Assembly: GCF_014930455.1 (NCBI RefSeq)
Contig: NZ_JAAIYO010000010.1
Span: 270,730-334,729 of the forward strand
Direction of reading: 5' to 3'
Length of the DNA: 64,000 nucleotides
Source: Corallococcus soli
Lineage (GTDB): Bacteria; Myxococcota; Myxococcia; Myxococcales; Myxococcaceae
Position numbers and translations under genes: made by a program. A model generated the notes under the pieces. It searched no databases. It was given only the letters and a program-made list of their open reading frames with translations, and was not told where the DNA came from. Shown here piece after piece: positions 17,968 to 26,729 of this stretch. Position 1 is the first letter of the stretch; each line of letters begins with the position of its first letter.

Positions 17968-19629
17968 GTGTCCCAGAACGGCAAGACGAACGGTGGTGCT
18001 GCGCCCCTCGCTCCTCGCGAGGTGCGTCAGCGGTTGATGCAGCTGAGCCCCCGCAGGCGCGTGGAGGCCCTCTTCGACGCGCAGGACACGGCCGCGCTGG
18101 TGCGCTCGCTGCCCGCGGAGGACCTGTACGTCACCATCCAGGAAGTCGGCCTCGCGGACTCCACGGAGCTGGTGCAGCTGGCGTCCCCCGCGCAGTTCCG
18201 CACCTTCGTGGACCTGGGCGGGTGGGTGAAGGACAAGGTGGATCCGCACGCGGTGCTGACGTGGCTGCGGGCCGCGCGCGGGGACGAACCCGAAGACTTC
18301 ATGCGCAAGCTGCACGCGGTGGACCTGGAGGTGGTGGAGACGCTCCTCAAGGAGTTCACCACCGTGTACGACCTGGAGGAGGACCCGGACGCCAACCCCC
18401 AGGGCATGGCGGTGGAGACGCCGGAGGGCCGCTACCTGGTCGAAATCAAGCTGGAGGGCGTGGAGATGTCCGCCATGCGCGCCATCGTGAACGACCTCAT
18501 CGCGGAGAACCCCTTCGAGTCGGTGCGCCTCTTTGAAGCGGTGCGCTGGGAGATTCCCTCCGAGCTGGAGGAGACGGCGTTCCAGTTCCGCCGCGCGCGC
18601 CTCGCCGACCTGGGCTTCCCCTCGCTGGAGGACGCCCTGGCGCTCTTCAGCCGCGTGGACGTGCCGCCCCGGCCCGCGGGCCACGCGGCCCCCGCGCTCA
18701 CCACCACGGGCGGGCACCTGGACTACGTGGAGGCGGCCTTCCGGGATTTGTCCGACGTGGAGCGGATGAACGCGGAGGACGAGCTGCGCGAGGTGGCCAA
18801 CGCGGTGCTCGTCGCGGAGCTGGGGGACCCGGGGGACCTGGACGCCGTGCGCCGCGTGGGCGAATGGGTGCGCGACTACCTGTCGCTGGGCCTGGAGCAC
18901 CTGACGGGCGGGGACCCGGCCCGGGCGCCGGACGCGCTGCGCGACACGCCCCTGCGCCGCGTCTTCCAGGTGGGCTTCACGCTGACGCTCCAGCTCAAGT
19001 ACCGCGCGGACCGGCTCTTCAAGCAGGAGTTCATGAAGCTGGATGACGTGCCGCTGGTGCTGCCCGAAGAGGCCGCGGCGCTGGAGGCCCTGCGCCGCAA
19101 GCGCCCCCGTCGCGCGCTGCGCGTGCCGGGCGCGGAGGCGGTGCCGTTCCGCTCGCTGCGGGAGGTGGCCTCGTCGGAGGTGCTGCTGGCGCGCGCCGAA
19201 GGCCAGGTGTCCGCGCTGGGCGCGCTCCTGGGCGGCGCGGAGGGCCCGGCTCACACCGTGCTGGCGCGCTTCGGCGTGTCCTTGGACGTGCTGGGCGTGG
19301 AGCGGCTGTGGGCGGCGGTGGTGGCCATGGCCGTCCTGGAGGAGCGCGTGGACGTGCGCCCCGTGCCGCTGGGCCGCACGGTGGAGCTGGGGCAGCGCCT
19401 GTTCGAAGGCAGCCCGGAGTCCCCGCGCCTGCGCCCGAGCGCGGGGGAGCGCGCGCTGGCGGTGCTGGGGCCCGCGGTGCCGGACGACGCCCGGGAGGAG
19501 CTGCGTCGGGTGGTGAACGTCACGCTGACGCGGCTGCTGTCGGAGCTGGGCACGCCGTGGCTGCGCGAGGGGCGCCTGGACCTCATCGCCTCCGCGGTCC
19601 TTCCGATGGAGAGCGCGCCGGTCCCGTAG
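17968..19629 (+). CDS. DUF6178-type protein of unknown function
   Basis: A 553-residue, mostly alpha-helical soluble protein without signal peptide, membrane segments or known catalytic motif, starting at GTG 17968. The N-terminus (LSPRRRVEALFDAQDTAALVRSLPAEDLY) and central WVRDYLSLGLEHL match what I recall of the deltaproteobacterial/myxobacterial DUF6178 family. That assignment is by memory only. It follows engB by 39 bases. No function can be given. Confidence 0.75.
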   Translation: MSQNGKTNGGAAPLAPREVRQRLMQLSPRRRVEALFDAQDTAALVRSLPAEDLYVTIQEVGLADSTELVQLASPAQFRTFVDLGGWVKDKVDPHAVLTWLRAARGDEPEDFMRKLHAVDLEVVETLLKEFTTVYDLEEDPDANPQGMAVETPEGRYLVEIKLEGVEMSAMRAIVNDLIAENPFESVRLFEAVRWEIPSELEETAFQFRRARLADLGFPSLEDALALFSRVDVPPRPAGHAAPALTTTGGHLDYVEAAFRDLSDVERMNAEDELREVANAVLVAELGDPGDLDAVRRVGEWVRDYLSLGLEHLTGGDPARAPDALRDTPLRRVFQVGFTLTLQLKYRADRLFKQEFMKLDDVPLVLPEEAAALEALRRKRPRRALRVPGAEAVPFRSLREVASSEVLLARAEGQVSALGALLGGAEGPAHTVLARFGVSLDVLGVERLWAAVVAMAVLEERVDVRPVPLGRTVELGQRLFEGSPESPRLRPSAGERALAVLGPAVPDDAREELRRVVNVTLTRLLSELGTPWLREGRLDLIASAVLPMESAPVP

Positions 19630-19875
19630 CTTTTTCAGCCTTGCCCGGCCCGCCGGTCGGGGGCGATCACGCAACTGCCCGTAGATACAGGCCTCGCTCG
19701 CCCCCATCCCCTGGCACGCCCGCTGCTTTGCCCACCGCCCGCTGGCCCTGTGTCGTCGGTCGGCTCGCACCTTCGCGAGCTGCCCGCGGCGTGAGTGGCC
19801 GGCCAACGGCTTTCCAAGAGGGCCAGGGGCACGCGTGTGACGGGACGAGCGACCGACAGCGAAGGGGTGGAGTTC

Positions 19876-21159
19876 ATGGGACCGGGCGCGCAGGGGCAGC
19901 GTCGCGACGTGCTGGCTTTCTTCCTGCTCGTGGGGTTCGCGGCGGTGATGTACGCGGTGCCGGGTGAGTGGATCCCCGCGCTGGCGCCGCTGCGGCTGGC
20001 GCTCCTGACGTCGGGCCTGGCGGCCGGACTGATGGTGCTGCGGCGGCTGGGCAAGGCGGAGCCCGTCTATTTCGACGGCGCGCGGGGCATCGCGCTGCTG
20101 GCGTTCTCGTCGCTGGCGTTCTGCTCGGTGGCGTGGTCCGTCAATCCGGACGTGACGCGCTTCCAGGGCGTGGAGCTCTTGAAGCTCACGGCCATCTACC
20201 TGACGCTCGTCAACGTCATCACCACCGGCAAGCGGCTGGCGGCGATGTGCGCGGCCATGGTGCTGGGCGCCATCGTGACGTCCATTGGCGTCATCAACTG
20301 GTACATCGTCGGCGAGAACATGGTGGAGGGCTTCCGTTCGCGCTGGGTCGGCGTGTACGCGGACCCCAACCACATGGCCATGAACATGGTGGTGGTGGTG
20401 CCGCTCGCGGTGGCCTTCCTGGCGCGCAAGCGCACCCCGTGGTTCTTCCGCGTGCTGTGCGGCCTGTCCGCGGTGCTGTCGGTGGTGGCCATCGTGTTGT
20501 CGCACTCGCGCGGTGGCTTCATCGGCCTGTCGGTGGCGATGGCGCTGTGGGCCATCCGCGAGAAGCGCCGCATGCAGGCCATCGTGCTGGGCAGCGTGTT
20601 CGTGCTGGGCCTGGTGGTGTTCGCGCCCAAGAGCTTCTGGCAGCGCAACGAGACGGTGGCGACGTTCCACGAGGACGCGTCCGCCATGGGCCGTGTGTAC
20701 GCGTGGCAGGTGGCCAGCCGCATGAGCCTGGACAAGCCGCTGCTGGGCGTGGGCGCGGGCGGCTTCCGCTACGCGTGGTTCGAATACGCCCCGCCGGAAG
20801 CGCACCGCGCCTACGTGGCGCACAACATCTTCCTGGACGTCATCGGGGAGATGGGCTGGGTGGGCCTGCTGTTCTTCCTGGTGTTCGTGGGTGGCTCCGT
20901 CGGCGGCGCGGCGGCGGCCTCCGCGGATCCAGAGTCAGGGTGGCTCGCGCGGGCGCTGTTCGCGTCGGTTGCGGGCTACCTCGTCTGTGACTTGTTCTCG
21001 GGCTACATCCTGTCCGCGCATTGCTACGTGCTCTTCGGCCTGGCCGCGAGCGCGCACCGCATCGCGCAGGCACGGGAGCGGGCCCTGGCGGTGGGGAGGC
21101 AGCCGGCCGTGCAGCAGGCGCCGGCGGCCACGTGGGAGGGGTCTGGGCATGCGGCGTGA
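19876..21159 (+). CDS. O-antigen ligase/Wzy-type polysaccharide polymerase
   Basis: A 427-residue integral membrane protein with about ten hydrophobic segments and a large periplasmic loop holding the Wzy_C signature: SHSRGGFIGL, then GVGAGGFRYAWFEYAP and HNIFLDVIGEMGWVG. Such proteins join lipid-linked repeat units (Wzy) or ligate O-antigen to lipid A (WaaL). I chose ATG 19876 because GGGGTGGAG lies just upstream; a GTG at 19795 would add 27 hydrophilic residues. The glycosyltransferase gene overlaps its 3' end, pointing to polymer synthesis. By gene order this may correspond to M. xanthus ExoJ, the Wzy polymerase for spore-coat polysaccharide; recalled, not verified. Confidence 0.87.
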   Translation: MGPGAQGQRRDVLAFFLLVGFAAVMYAVPGEWIPALAPLRLALLTSGLAAGLMVLRRLGKAEPVYFDGARGIALLAFSSLAFCSVAWSVNPDVTRFQGVELLKLTAIYLTLVNVITTGKRLAAMCAAMVLGAIVTSIGVINWYIVGENMVEGFRSRWVGVYADPNHMAMNMVVVVPLAVAFLARKRTPWFFRVLCGLSAVLSVVAIVLSHSRGGFIGLSVAMALWAIREKRRMQAIVLGSVFVLGLVVFAPKSFWQRNETVATFHEDASAMGRVYAWQVASRMSLDKPLLGVGAGGFRYAWFEYAPPEAHRAYVAHNIFLDVIGEMGWVGLLFFLVFVGGSVGGAAAASADPESGWLARALFASVAGYLVCDLFSGYILSAHCYVLFGLAASAHRIAQARERALAVGRQPAVQQAPAATWEGSGHAA

Positions 21160-22300
21160 GGAAGCACGGATGGGGCGGGAGCCCCTCCGTTTGGTGCAGT
21201 TCACCCGGTCGTTCCACATTGGTGGCACCGAAGTGCAGGTGCTGGAGTTGCTGCGCGGCCTGCCGCCCAGCTACCGGTTGCAGGTGTCGGTGCTGGAGGA
21301 GGAAGGGCCCCTGATGGGCTCGGTGTGGAAGCTGGGCCACGCGCCGGAGGTCTTCTCCCTCAAGGGCACGCTCGCGCAGCCGAACACGCTCGTGCAGCTC
21401 TACCGGCTGTCACGCTGGCTCAAGCAGCACCGCGTGCAGCTGGTGCACGTGCACGACTTCTACTCCAGCATCCTCGCGGTGCCGGCCGCGAAGCTCGCCG
21501 GCGCGAAGGTCATCGTCGGGCGCCTGGACCTGTCCCACTGGCAGGGCAAGGCCCGCCGCCTGCTGCACGCGCAGGTGACGCGCATGGCGGACCACGTCAT
21601 CGCCAACGCGGGCGCCATCCGCACCCTGCTCATGGAAGAGGAGGGCCTGCCCGCCGAGCGCATCTCCGTCATCCACAACGGCCTGGACCTTGCCCGCTTT
21701 GACGCCCGCGCCGCGGAGGGCGTCAAGGCGCCGCTGCCGCCGGAGACCCCGGGCGTCCCCACCGTCATCCACGTGGCCAACATGAGCCACCCCGTGAAGC
21801 GGCAGGAGGACCTGCTCCTCGCGCTCGCCATGCTGCGTCATGAGGGCGTCCCGCTGAACGCCTGGCTCGTGGGGGATGGTCCGCGCCGGCCCGGCCTGGA
21901 GAAGATGGCGCGGGAGCTGGGGGTGGCGGACGGGGTGCACTTCCTCAAGCACCGCACGGACGTGCCGGCGCTCTATGGCCGTGCCACCTTCGGCGTCCTG
22001 TGCTCCTCCGCGGAGGGCATGTCCAACGCGGTGATGGAGGGCATGGCCGCGGGCCTCCCCATGGTCGTCACCCGAGTGGGCGGCAACCCGGACCTCATCG
22101 TGGACGGCGAGCGGGGCCTCCTGGTGGACCCGGAGCGGCCCGCCCAGCTGGCCCAGGCCTTCCGGCGGCTCTTGAACCACCCGGAGGAGGCCCGGAAGAT
22201 GGGCAAGGCCGCCCGGGGCTTCGTCGCCCGCGAGCTGTCCCTGGAGAAGATGGTGCGTCAGCATGACGCCCTGTACCGCCAGGTCGCACAGCTTCCCTGA
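21149..22300 (+). CDS. GT4-family glycosyltransferase
   Basis: A 383-residue retaining GT-B glycosyltransferase. The N-domain starts LRLVQFTRSFHIGGTEVQVLELL (the GGTE loop is typical of GT4), then LVHVHDFYS. NGLDLARF ends the N-domain. The C-domain has NMSHPVKRQEDLL, VGDGPRRPGLEK and the nucleotide-sugar motif CSSAEGMSNAVMEGMAAGLP (E-x7-E). The ATG at 21149 overlaps the polymerase stop by 11 bases; a second in-frame ATG at 21170 also has a good Shine-Dalgarno. Probably adds a sugar to the lipid-linked unit used by the adjacent polymerase. Possible M. xanthus ExoK counterpart by position, unverified. Confidence 0.9.
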   Translation: MRREEARMGREPLRLVQFTRSFHIGGTEVQVLELLRGLPPSYRLQVSVLEEEGPLMGSVWKLGHAPEVFSLKGTLAQPNTLVQLYRLSRWLKQHRVQLVHVHDFYSSILAVPAAKLAGAKVIVGRLDLSHWQGKARRLLHAQVTRMADHVIANAGAIRTLLMEEEGLPAERISVIHNGLDLARFDARAAEGVKAPLPPETPGVPTVIHVANMSHPVKRQEDLLLALAMLRHEGVPLNAWLVGDGPRRPGLEKMARELGVADGVHFLKHRTDVPALYGRATFGVLCSSAEGMSNAVMEGMAAGLPMVVTRVGGNPDLIVDGERGLLVDPERPAQLAQAFRRLLNHPEEARKMGKAARGFVARELSLEKMVRQHDALYRQVAQLP

Positions 22301-22843
22301 GAGTGGAACCGGCCCTCCAGGGCCGGGAAATGTCAGACCGATCTGGATAATCCGAGCCCGTCCTCAAGCAATTGGGGGCGGGCGCGTTCGTATGTTGGCG
22401 GGGGGGCTTCCAGCCGCGTCGCACCCTGTGTGTTTAATTTATAGATGGGAATAGCTCGTTTTTCGTGGAGATTGGTGGGAAGCCTGTGGTAATGGCGCGA
22501 CAGGCGTTGCGACCCGAGCGCGCCGTGCCCACCGTGGTGGGCGTCGGATCAGGCGGTGCAGGAATCGCCGCGGACCTGACGGGGTTTTGAAGGGAGCGGA
22601 CGTCGAGCGCGGGGCCCGGAGATACGGGACGCGGGGCGGACGCGGAACATGAAGGTGGCGCGGAGTGGGCGTAAGGCCCGCATCCGCATCCGCCGCGACT
22701 TTACGAGGCCCTGCCAGTCGGCACGCGGCCCGGGGCGCTCGCCGGTAAAACTCCAAGGTGCCGGCGAGCGCTCTCTTTTTTGTCCTCGGGGCAGGCGTCC
22801 TGACAGGTCGCCTGTCTCGCCCAGACGCTCTGGGTGGGATGGC
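22301..22843. other. 543-bp non-coding stretch after the glycosyltransferase gene
   Basis: It holds no ORF with convincing codon use. The only AT-rich patch is 22431-22465 (TTTAATTTATAGA), which could contain a -10 element though no matching -35 is evident. A 32-codon ORF (22492-22590) and a strong terminator (22735-22781) follow. The stretch may be a long 3' UTR of the glycosyltransferase mRNA or a separate small RNA of roughly 300 bases. Confidence 0.5.
22735..22781 (+). terminator. strong intrinsic terminator
   Basis: A perfect 11-bp inverted repeat (GCGCTCGCCGG at 22735-22745 and its complement at 22761-22771) with a 15-base loop is followed by TCTCTTTTTT. This is the clearest rho-independent terminator in the window and works for plus-strand transcripts only. 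Confidence 0.92.
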
Positions 22844-23806
22844 TCAGGCGTCCCCGACCAGGTCGAACAGCTGCCCGACGCCCTTCGCGCGGGCCACGTC
22901 GTAGAGCGCGCGGGCCAGGGCCACGTCCTGCACGGCGAGGCCGGTGGAGTCGAAGACGGTGACTTCGTCTCCGGTCCGCCCCGGCTTGCGACCCGCGACG
23001 ACCTGGCCCAGGGTGCCGGCGAGCTGCTCCTCCTTGATCACCCCGTCATGCAGGGGCACGTTGACCTCGCCGGAGTGCAGCGCCTGTTCCGCGTCGTCGA
23101 TGAAGACGCGCCCTTCGACGAGCAGGCGCGGATCCAGCTCCTGCTTGCCCGGGGCGTCCGCGCCCATGGCGTTGATGTGGGCGCCGGACTGGACCCACTC
23201 CCTGCGGACCACCGGGGCACGGGCGGGCGTGGCGGAGCACACGATGTCCGCGCCGGAGGCCTCCTGGAGGCTCACCACCCGGCCTCCCTTCTCCTTCTGG
23301 AGGGCCTGGGCGGCGGCGTCGGACACGTCCGCCAGCAGCAGCTCCAGGTCGCCGAAGAGGGCGCGGTGCGAGTCGATGAGCACCCGCGCCTGCACGCCGC
23401 AGCCCACGAGTCCCAGCGTGCGCGGCTGCTTCTTCGCCAGGTACTTGGACGCGATGCCGCCCGCGGCGCCGGTGCGCCACGCGGTGAGCAGCGTGCCGTC
23501 CAGGATGGCCAGCGGTGAGGCGGTGTCCGGGTCGCTGAGGATGTAGACGGCGCGCACGGTGGGCAGGCCGTGCTTCTGCGGGTTGCGCGGATGCGCGTTG
23601 ACCCACTTCACGCCCGCGGCCCCGTCCAGGAACGCCGGCATGGCGCGGAAGTCGCCGTCGTACTTCGGCAGGGACAGGTACACCTTGGGGGGCATGAGCG
23701 CGTCGTTACGGCCATGGGCCAGGAAGGCGCGCTCCACGGCTTCCAGTCCGAGCTCGACGGTGTAGAGGCCGCGCAGCTCTTTCGCACTGAGGAGGAGGGT
23801 GGGCAT
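22844..23806 (-). CDS. ornithine cyclodeaminase/mu-crystallin family NAD(P)-dependent enzyme
   Basis: A 320-residue protein of the OCD/mu-crystallin/archaeal alanine dehydrogenase family. Seen: the N-terminal segment with MPPKVYLSLPKYDGDFRAMP, the substrate-binding GVKWVNAHPRNP, the Rossmann motif LGLVGCGVQARVLID and INAMGADAPGKQELD. Members reduce imines or deaminate amino acids (ornithine cyclodeaminase, alanine dehydrogenase, ketimine reductase); specificity cannot be read from sequence. The ATG complementary to 23804-23806 follows a GAGGAG-like element. It stands alone, facing the terminator of the upstream plus-strand unit. Confidence 0.88.
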   Translation of the reverse strand: MPTLLLSAKELRGLYTVELGLEAVERAFLAHGRNDALMPPKVYLSLPKYDGDFRAMPAFLDGAAGVKWVNAHPRNPQKHGLPTVRAVYILSDPDTASPLAILDGTLLTAWRTGAAGGIASKYLAKKQPRTLGLVGCGVQARVLIDSHRALFGDLELLLADVSDAAAQALQKEKGGRVVSLQEASGADIVCSATPARAPVVRREWVQSGAHINAMGADAPGKQELDPRLLVEGRVFIDDAEQALHSGEVNVPLHDGVIKEEQLAGTLGQVVAGRKPGRTGDEVTVFDSTGLAVQDVALARALYDVARAKGVGQLFDLVGDA

Positions 23807-23952
23807 GGGCGCCGCTTTAACCAACCGCGAACGGCCACGCACGCCCCACGGCGACGGCCGGGGATGGACTGTCGCGGGCAGGTCCCTGGCTGCCCAGGAG
23901 CCCGGCGTGCCTGGGATTGGCGCACCGCGCCCCTCAAGGGGCCTTCGCGCTG

Positions 23953-25449
23953 CTACCGGGCTTCGGGGGCCAGGGCAGGGCAGGTGACGCTGGCGGGCAT
24001 GGCCCACAGGGCGTTGCCCGGGGGCCCACCGTTGGCGACGAAGAAGATGCGATCCCCAAGGCGGGTGAACGACTGGGGAGAGGAGCCCCCTTCCGGACCG
24101 ATGTCCGCGACGCGGCCCGTGTTGGCGACCGTGCCGTCCGTCACCCAGGGCTCCTGGCCGTCGTTGGGGGACCTGCTGCCGAAGAGGAGGGTGCCGCTGC
24201 CGGTATTGAAGAGGGGCGACCAGTTCTCATCCGACGTGCTCAGCCCCGTGCTCAACCGCAGCGTCCCCGCCGCCGTGCCATCCGTCACCCAGAGCTCCAC
24301 CAGGCGGGGCGCGGGCCCCGGCGAGCCGATGGCGACCGACAGGTAGAGCTTGCTGCCCGCCGTCGTCGCGACCTGGAGGTACGGCTGCGCGCCGGGCTGC
24401 CCCGCGAAGGGGTTGGGCAGGGTGGTCACGGTCGTCTTCCCCCCACCCGACAGGGACACGCGCGCCAGTCTCAGCCGGTCCTCCGTCGTGCCGTAGGAGA
24501 CGTAGGAGACGTAGACGTGGGAGCCGAGGACGCCGAGCAGGCTCGAGACGTGGCCGAACGTCTCCAGCCGCACGGTGCCCGCCGCCGTGCCATCCGACTT
24601 CCAGATCTCCGTGTCGCCCCCATCCCGCAGCGCGAACACGATGCCGCCCGTCGTGGCCCGCACGTCGCTCAGCAGGGGCTCGCCCGCGTCCAGCGCCTTG
24701 ATGACGGAGGTGCCCGCCGCCGTGCCATCCGAGCGCCACAGCCGCGTGCCGTTCACCGCGTCCTGGAGGAAGAACAGCCGCTGACCGCCGGCCAGCATGA
24801 CGTTCCCCACGAGGGATGACTGCGTGCCGAGGTCGACCGTCCGGACCGTCCCGGCCGCCGTGCCATCCGACCTCCACAGCTCCAGCCGGCTCCCCGAGGG
24901 CGCCACCGGCACGATGCGGAAGAAGCCCAGCGCGCCGCCCACCTGTGCGGGGCCCGCGAACTGCGTGCTCGCGGGCCCCGGTGTCAGGTCCACGACGGGC
25001 CGCGTGCCCGCCGCCGTGCCGTCGGTGACCCACAGCTCCCGCCCCAGCACCGCGTCACCGACGCTGAAGAAGAGCTGGGAGCCCACGGCGGTGAAGCCGC
25101 TCAGCGCCCGGTAGCCGGTGGTGCCCTCGTCGGGGAACTCCTTCACCGGGACGGTGCCCGCGGTCGTCCCGTCGCTCTTCCACAGCGTGGACTGCCCGCC
25201 GACGACGTCCGTCGCGAAGTAGAGCGTGCCCTGGAACACCGACAGGCCGTAGGGACTGGGACGCCAGGGCGGCGGCAGCGGAGTCCCCGGGGCGATGACG
25301 TCCTTCACCTTCACGGCCACCCCGGGGGCGCACGCCTGGGCCTGGACCGGTGCTTCGCTCAAGCGCGGCTCGCCCACCGTTTCGGGTTCGACGCCACCAC
25401 ATCCCACCAGCCCCACACCGACCACGGCCCACCAGGCCTTCACGCGCAT
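23953..25449 (-). CDS. ELWxxDGT-repeat lipoprotein
   Basis: A 498-residue predicted lipoprotein: hydrophobic N-terminus with lipobox LVGC at about residue 17. The body consists of about seven units of the myxobacterial ELWxxDGTxxGT repeat (for example TLWKSDGTTAGT, ELWVTDGTAAGT, RLWRSDGTAAGT), spaced roughly 50-70 residues apart, as expected for a beta-propeller. The repeats are recognisable at DNA level. Surface or periplasmic location is likely; the function of this family is not established. A long leader (25450-25623) separates it from pyrD. Confidence 0.88.
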   Translation of the reverse strand: MRVKAWWAVVGVGLVGCGGVEPETVGEPRLSEAPVQAQACAPGVAVKVKDVIAPGTPLPPPWRPSPYGLSVFQGTLYFATDVVGGQSTLWKSDGTTAGTVPVKEFPDEGTTGYRALSGFTAVGSQLFFSVGDAVLGRELWVTDGTAAGTRPVVDLTPGPASTQFAGPAQVGGALGFFRIVPVAPSGSRLELWRSDGTAAGTVRTVDLGTQSSLVGNVMLAGGQRLFFLQDAVNGTRLWRSDGTAAGTSVIKALDAGEPLLSDVRATTGGIVFALRDGGDTEIWKSDGTAAGTVRLETFGHVSSLLGVLGSHVYVSYVSYGTTEDRLRLARVSLSGGGKTTVTTLPNPFAGQPGAQPYLQVATTAGSKLYLSVAIGSPGPAPRLVELWVTDGTAAGTLRLSTGLSTSDENWSPLFNTGSGTLLFGSRSPNDGQEPWVTDGTVANTGRVADIGPEGGSSPQSFTRLGDRIFFVANGGPPGNALWAMPASVTCPALAPEAR

Positions 25450-25623
25450 GTCCGCTCCTTGGCTTCACGAAAGCCGACGGACGTTGGGGAGCCCGGGGGT
25501 GGACGGACACCCGTCCTCGGGGGCATGTGGGTGCTGCCCTCGCGACATTGAAGCCCGCCACCGGAGTGCCGGCGACCGTCCGGTGGCGGATGTCGCGGGG
25601 CAGCGTCCCCCCGCGTGACGCGG

Positions 25624-26724
25624 CTAGGGGGAAGCCGCGACAGGTGTGCCCGGATGGGCGTCCACGCCAATCACGTCGCGCACGGAGGTGAAGCCATCGC
25701 GGGCCAGCAGCGCACCCAGGTCGCGCAGGATGCGGCCCACCATGCCCGGGCCCTCGTAGATGAAACCCGTGTACACCTGCACCACGGTGGCGCCCGCGCG
25801 CAGCTTCTCGTAGACGTCCTGGGCGGTGAACACGCCGCCCACGCCGATGAGGGGCAGGGTGCCCCGGCCGCGCTGGTAGGCGCGGCGGATGACGGCGTTG
25901 GACAGCTCGCGCACGGGGGCGCCGGAGAGTCCCCCGGCCTCCTTGGCGTGCCTGTGCTCGAAGGGGCGGGTGATGGTGGTGTTGGTGGCGATGAGGCCGG
26001 ACAGCCCGCGCTCCAGGGCCACGTCCACCACCTCGTCCACGGCCTCCGGGGTGAGGTCCGGGGCGATCTTCAGGAACAGCGGCGTGCCCGGCGCCACCTG
26101 GCCCATGCGCTCCTGCACGGCGCGCAGCAGGGCGGACAGCTGCTCCGGCTCCTGGAGCGTGCGCAGGCCGGGCGTGTTGGGTGAGGACGCGTTGACGACC
26201 ACGTAGTCCCCCAGCGGCGCGAGCGCGTCCACGCACGCCACATAGTCGTCCACCGCGCGCTCCAGCGGCGTGTCCTTGTTCTTGCCGATGTTCACGCCCA
26301 GCGGGCCGGGCTTCCACGTCCGGCCCGTCAGGTGGGCCAGGGCGGTGGCGGCGCCGTGGTTGTTGAAGCCCATGCGGTTGATGACCGCGCGGTGCTCCGG
26401 CAGCCGGAACAGGCGCGGCTTCGGGTTGCCGGGCTGGGGCTTCGGCGTGACGGTGCCCACCTCCACGGCGGAGAAGCCGCAGGCGAACAGCCCGTCCACG
26501 GCCTCCGCGTCCTTGTCCAGGCCGGCGGCGAGCGCCACCGGGTGGGCGAAGCGCAGCCCGGCCAGCTCCACGCCCAGGTCCATGGGGGCCTGGGCCAGGG
26601 TGCGCTCGCGCATGGACTGGCACAGGGACGGCATCCGCCCCAGGGCCGCGAGCCCGGACATCCCCAGCCGGTGCGCGGGCTCCGGCGGGAGGGTGAAGAG
26701 CAGCGAGCGCGTGAGGCCGTACAT
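25624..26724 (-). CDS. pyrD: dihydroorotate dehydrogenase (quinone), class 2
   Basis: Fourth step of UMP synthesis: dihydroorotate oxidation to orotate with electrons passed to quinone at the inner membrane. FMN-binding and catalytic motifs are clear: PVALAAGLDKDAEA, EVGTVTPKPQPGNP, NRMGFNNHG, NIGKNK, NASSPNTPGLR (catalytic Ser of class 2 enzymes), IATNTT and GVGGVFTAQD. The N-terminal helices that contact quinone are present. The chosen ATG (complement of 26722-26724) begins YGLTRSLLFTLPPE, the usual N-terminus; an upstream in-frame start would extend into the preceding gene. It starts 5 bases after the deaminase stop, so they are likely co-transcribed. Confidence 0.96.
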   Translation of the reverse strand: MYGLTRSLLFTLPPEPAHRLGMSGLAALGRMPSLCQSMRERTLAQAPMDLGVELAGLRFAHPVALAAGLDKDAEAVDGLFACGFSAVEVGTVTPKPQPGNPKPRLFRLPEHRAVINRMGFNNHGAATALAHLTGRTWKPGPLGVNIGKNKDTPLERAVDDYVACVDALAPLGDYVVVNASSPNTPGLRTLQEPEQLSALLRAVQERMGQVAPGTPLFLKIAPDLTPEAVDEVVDVALERGLSGLIATNTTITRPFEHRHAKEAGGLSGAPVRELSNAVIRRAYQRGRGTLPLIGVGGVFTAQDVYEKLRAGATVVQVYTGFIYEGPGMVGRILRDLGALLARDGFTSVRDVIGVDAHPGTPVAASP

Positions 26725-26729
26725 GGCGC

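Noticed and set aside
17188..20823. 1211-codon minus-strand frame across engB, DUF6178 and polymerase genes
   Set aside because: Shadow of three well-supported plus-strand genes; no domain in its translation.
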